DNA of 40,864 nt from an uncultured Bacteroidota bacterium. GTDB lineage: Bacteria > Bacteroidota > Bacteroidia > Chitinophagales > Chitinophagaceae. Both the position numbers and the translations under genes were made by a program. Shown in pieces: positions 37,899-40,864 of the stretch (positions within the stretch are counted from its first letter, which is position 1; every line of letters starts with the position of its first letter). The stretch lies in contig CAIVEH010000109.1 in the NCBI GenBank assembly GCA_903904855.1, forward strand, positions 1-40,864, read 5' to 3'. Under the pieces are notes generated by a model, which saw only the letters and a list, made by a program, of their open reading frames with translations, was not told the DNA's origin and searched no databases.

Positions 37899-40763
37899 TC
37901 AATCCTTCAGCAACCGCTCCAACTGGTTAATAACATCCAGAAAGCCTTCATCTTTGCTCTTCCAGCTGCTTATGGGTTTGCCATCCCTTGGGTATGCCTG
38001 GAAATCTCCCAGCTTTACAGTTTCGCCCTTTACAAGTGGTAGTATTTCCCATTTACATGGCGAGCATATCACTGGCACTATTATTGCACTTCCCTCTTTA
38101 AATCTTCGATAAGCGGTGGTAATTTCCTTCTCGGCAATATAGGCCGATGAAGTAAAATTAGCTGTGATAAGCCAGATAAATATATCAGCTTCATTCATCG
38201 CCTGCTCTATCTGTTCGTCCCAGTTACCGTGCTGAATAAAACGGTCTTGCCATGGCTCTATCATCCCGCATCGCTCTAATGGAATTAACTGTTTGCTGAA
38301 CTCAATCTTCCATTCTTCTTCATCTGTGTGTGAATAAGAGATGAATACTTTTTTTGCTGTCGTTTTTCCATAGCTCAACTTGCCTTGGATTTTTTCAGTC
38401 AATTTGCGCCAATCAGAAGATACTTCCACACTATCAATAAGGCTCTTTATTGATACTTCAGCAAAGGGTTTAAACCTGCATTCAATTGTTTGCTTTCCAT
38501 TGCTCATTCTATCTGTCAGCTCACTATAATCATAAAAATGCTTTTCCTGTTCCGTACTACATCTGACACAATTGCAAGGTACCTTCTGTTCATACTTCAG
38601 GTTCTTGTAAGGCTGAAATACTTCTGCAAATCTTTCCCTGATAATGGCCAGGAGTTCCCTTTTGTAAAAACCAGTAATACTTATTTCAAATGCATTTTTA
38701 CCACCAAGACTTTCTTTAATTTCGGCAACTGTGTCGAGATAAGAAACATTCACACCTTTGTGCCAAACAATATCATTATAAATGAATTTGTGCAGCAAAA
38801 CAATCACATGTGATAAAATTCCTTGTGGCATGTATTTTTCAAACTCATATTGGAAATGCAGTAAGTCTTTCGCGTCCGCATACTTCCACTTTGAATATGG
38901 CTGTGATTCGGGAAGGTGAGCAGGAATTACATATTTATCACTCTGAGGCACATGATACATCAGCCCGAATTTGTGCATCAGCTCTGTAAGCTGTGGTATT
39001 TCAAAATCCAGTTCACTATGCTGCCACATACTTCTTACATCTGCTTCACTCAGGCTGCCCATTTGATTTTTGGCAATATCGCTGTCTATTACTTTATACA
39101 CCGTTTTTACCAGCCAGTTGGAATTCAGAAAGACCCTATTCTGTAATACTTTATCATCTATATAGTGGGTTATAGCGCCTATTCTGTTGTAATAACCGCT
39201 CAGAGTCTGTATCATACTTGTACCAATAATTTCGTATTGTTTACAAATATCTCTAAACCGGTCAAACGAAATAAAATTTCCCTTTTCAGCAGCAAGTGCT
39301 TCCCTGATTTTTACCCATGATGGAGGCAACGGATCACCAATACCATCCAGTTGTTTCAGATACCATTTTACTTTTTCCTGCAAACCTAGCAACCCTTTGC
39401 TGTCATCTTTCAGATCCAGAGAAATAACCTCCTTAATAATATCCCGGAAATGCAGTTTATACCCCTCATCAAATTTCACCTCATGCCCGTATTTTTTGTT
39501 CAGCACCACCAGCAATATACTTTTTTCACCACCCAGTTGTTCCACTGTATTCAGCCAGTAAGCAAAATCCGTTTTCTGTTCGCGGGTATCAGCCACAAGT
39601 ACATAAAGCGATTTATCGTAAAAAAATATTTGGTGCGTGCCCTGGTATATTTTCTGCCCGCCAAAATCCCAAAGATTAACATGAAAGGTAATTTTGTCAA
39701 GGTCGGGTATCTTGTTGAAACCTGTTCCGTAGCTCCACTTACTTACATCTATGCCAAGAGTCGTGTCTTTTGCATCAGGTAATACTGCTTTTACATCCTG
39801 TATTTTCTTGATAAAACTGGTTTTGCCACTTCCGCCCTCTCCTATTACCAATAACTTAGCCTCAAATAAGTATTGAACCCTTCCATCCTCTTTTGCTATT
39901 TGTTCAAAATAATTGATGATGGCTTCTCTTCCCTGTTTATATATTTCCATGGGTGGGTTGGTTAGAGGATTTTCATCAAAGTAGAATCGAAGCTTGTTTT
40001 CGATAAATGGTTTTAACGTCAACAAATATTTTAATTTGCTGATCTGGTTGTTACTTAAATCTAAGAATTGCAGGTTAGCGAGCTGATCTAGTCCTTTTAA
40101 TTCGCTGATCTGGTTGTTGGAAATGTAAAAGAATTGCAGGTTAGCGAGCTGATCTAGTCCTTTTAATTCGCTGATCTGGTTGTCGGAAATGTAAAAGAAT
40201 TGCAGGTTAGCGAGCTGATCGAGTCCTTTTAATTCGCTGATCTGGTTGTTGGGAATGTAAAAGAATTGAAGTTTAGCGAGCTGATCGAGTCCTTTTAATT
40301 CGCTGATCTGGTTGTTGTTAATGTCAAAGTATTGCAGGTTAGTGAGCTGTTCGAGTCCTTTTAATTCGCTGATCTGGTTGTAGGAAATGTAAAAGGATTG
40401 CAGGTTAGCGAGCTGATCGAGCCCTTTTAATTCGCTGATCAGGTTATGACTTAAATCCAAGTATTGTAGGTTGTAGAGTTGATTGAGGCCTTTTAACTCG
40501 CTGATACGGTTGTTGGAAATGTAAAAGGATTGCAGGTTAGCGAGCTGATCGAGTCCTTTTAATTCGCTGATATGGTTGTTGGAAATGTTAAAGTATTGCA
40601 GTTTAGCGAGCTGATCGAGGCCCTCCAGTTTCATAATATTATTGTATCCCAGGTAAAGCGTTTGCAATTGCGTCAGTGAGGATACGAAATCCATACGTGA
40701 GATATGCCATCTTCCTTCTTCCTCTCCGCCACAAGCCAGGCAGTTGATGGTGGTTAACAGCAA
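37899..40763 (-). CDS. LRR-Roc-COR-TIR (Roco) protein
   Basis: 954 aa. Residues 30-249 are ten 22-residue leucine-rich repeats of SDS22/internalin type (L-x-x-L-Q-x-x-x-x-S-x-N-x-I-S-E-L-K-G-L-D-Q). The Roc GTPase follows, with P-loop GEGGSGKTS (308-316), 'VNLWDFGGQKIYQGTHQIFF' (switch II, DxxG) and 'LVVLNKKYG' (NKxx, in place of NKxD). The COR region spans about 470-790. The C-terminal TIR domain (804-954) has 'KKVFISYSHTDEEEW', 'WQDRFIQHGNWDEQI', 'IFIWLITANFTSSAYIAEKE' (candidate catalytic E880) and a C-terminal helix. TIR domains cleave NAD+ or make signalling products from it. A sensor-switch-effector order (LRR, GTPase, TIR) suggests a defence or cell-death function. The start is the first Met of the frame; no signal peptide, though the first residues are hydrophobic. 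Confidence 0.92.
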   Translation of the reverse strand: MLLTTINCLACGGEEEGRWHISRMDFVSSLTQLQTLYLGYNNIMKLEGLDQLAKLQYFNISNNHISELKGLDQLANLQSFYISNNRISELKGLNQLYNLQYLDLSHNLISELKGLDQLANLQSFYISYNQISELKGLEQLTNLQYFDINNNQISELKGLDQLAKLQFFYIPNNQISELKGLDQLANLQFFYISDNQISELKGLDQLANLQFFYISNNQISELKGLDQLANLQFLDLSNNQISKLKYLLTLKPFIENKLRFYFDENPLTNPPMEIYKQGREAIINYFEQIAKEDGRVQYLFEAKLLVIGEGGSGKTSFIKKIQDVKAVLPDAKDTTLGIDVSKWSYGTGFNKIPDLDKITFHVNLWDFGGQKIYQGTHQIFFYDKSLYVLVADTREQKTDFAYWLNTVEQLGGEKSILLVVLNKKYGHEVKFDEGYKLHFRDIIKEVISLDLKDDSKGLLGLQEKVKWYLKQLDGIGDPLPPSWVKIREALAAEKGNFISFDRFRDICKQYEIIGTSMIQTLSGYYNRIGAITHYIDDKVLQNRVFLNSNWLVKTVYKVIDSDIAKNQMGSLSEADVRSMWQHSELDFEIPQLTELMHKFGLMYHVPQSDKYVIPAHLPESQPYSKWKYADAKDLLHFQYEFEKYMPQGILSHVIVLLHKFIYNDIVWHKGVNVSYLDTVAEIKESLGGKNAFEISITGFYKRELLAIIRERFAEVFQPYKNLKYEQKVPCNCVRCSTEQEKHFYDYSELTDRMSNGKQTIECRFKPFAEVSIKSLIDSVEVSSDWRKLTEKIQGKLSYGKTTAKKVFISYSHTDEEEWKIEFSKQLIPLERCGMIEPWQDRFIQHGNWDEQIEQAMNEADIFIWLITANFTSSAYIAEKEITTAYRRFKEGSAIIVPVICSPCKWEILPLVKGETVKLGDFQAYPRDGKPISSWKSKDEGFLDVINQLERLLKD
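40017..40676 (-). repeat. 66-nt tandem repeats coding the LRRs
   Basis: Ten in-phase 66-base units encode the LRRs. The middle eight are nearly identical in DNA as well as protein (for example the shared TTTTAATTCGCTGAT and GCGAGCTGATCGAG), which indicates recent expansion or homogenisation. Confidence 0.9.
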
Positions 40764-40864
40764 TAGGGCGGGCGGGTGGGTATTTAATACATTTGGTTTA
40801 CCTGAATTTTTGCTTTTTTTTGATTGCCGTTTGCCATTGCTCCATTCTTCCCATTTGTTACTTA

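Noticed and set aside
40017-40676. Regular spaced repeats as a CRISPR array
   Set aside because: The 66-base units are coding LRRs without unique spacers between identical repeats.

Overview
The window looks like a Bacteroidota chromosome, probably of the Chitinophagaceae/Sphingobacteriia type. The evidence is AT-rich intergenic DNA with few Shine-Dalgarno sites, Bacteroidota-type tyrosine recombinases, a typical Bacteroidota trigger factor, short beta-rich lipoproteins and a kinase-RapZ fusion. Roughly the first 30.2 kb reads as accessory DNA and the last 10.6 kb as resident chromosome. The junction is a 3' fragment of a tRNA-Leu(TAG) gene at 30218-30269. It has lost its 5' half and lies next to a tyrosine recombinase gene (28747-29988), so it is best read as the attR of an integrative element whose left end, and the restored tRNA, lie outside the window.

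Positions 1-17.5 kb carry element-maintenance functions and many small genes: an HpaA-like secreted protein, a soluble FtsK translocase with a gamma domain, two small Xre regulators, a protein with family-A-polymerase-like motifs, an HU protein, a cytosine-C5 methyltransferase, a ParB-like protein, a degenerate IS1595-type transposase-like protein and a first tyrosine recombinase (15777-17024). Positions 17.5-20.4 kb hold a chimera of Cys-rich repeats, membrane helices and a SecD-like extracytoplasmic domain, followed by the 3' remnant of a class-IV aminotransferase gene.

Positions 20.7-28.5 kb are the most interesting part and look like a conflict/defence island. A leftward operon (sigma-like factor, small protein, ImmA/IrrE-type HExxH protease, small coiled coil) diverges from a tightly overlapping rightward operon: a metallo-beta-lactamase-fold hydrolase, an E2/UBC-fold protein with an intact HxY..DGSLCL motif and a C-terminal SEC-C zinc motif, and a four-helix membrane protein. 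The region between them holds three copies of an inverted motif. No E1, ubiquitin-like protein or JAB peptidase is present, so this could be a minimal ubiquitin-conjugation-like system with a membrane effector under protease/sigma control. Next come a RES-fold (NAD+-consuming toxin type) protein, a SIR2-like putative NADase on the opposite strand and an unknown divergent partner. Together with a LRR-Roc-COR-TIR protein at 37.9-40.8 kb, three NAD+-cleaving folds lie within 15 kb.

A palindromic sequence family built on TCAA-nn-TTGA recurs in most intergenic gaps of the accessory part, usually just after a stop codon. None was seen in the resident flank.

The resident flank holds trigger factor, two related lipoproteins, a SixA-type phosphatase overlapping the kinase-RapZ fusion, a lipoprotein, an unknown secreted protein and the Roco-TIR gene, with several hairpin-forming intergenic repeats between them. 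All identifications come from reading motifs by eye; no database search was done.
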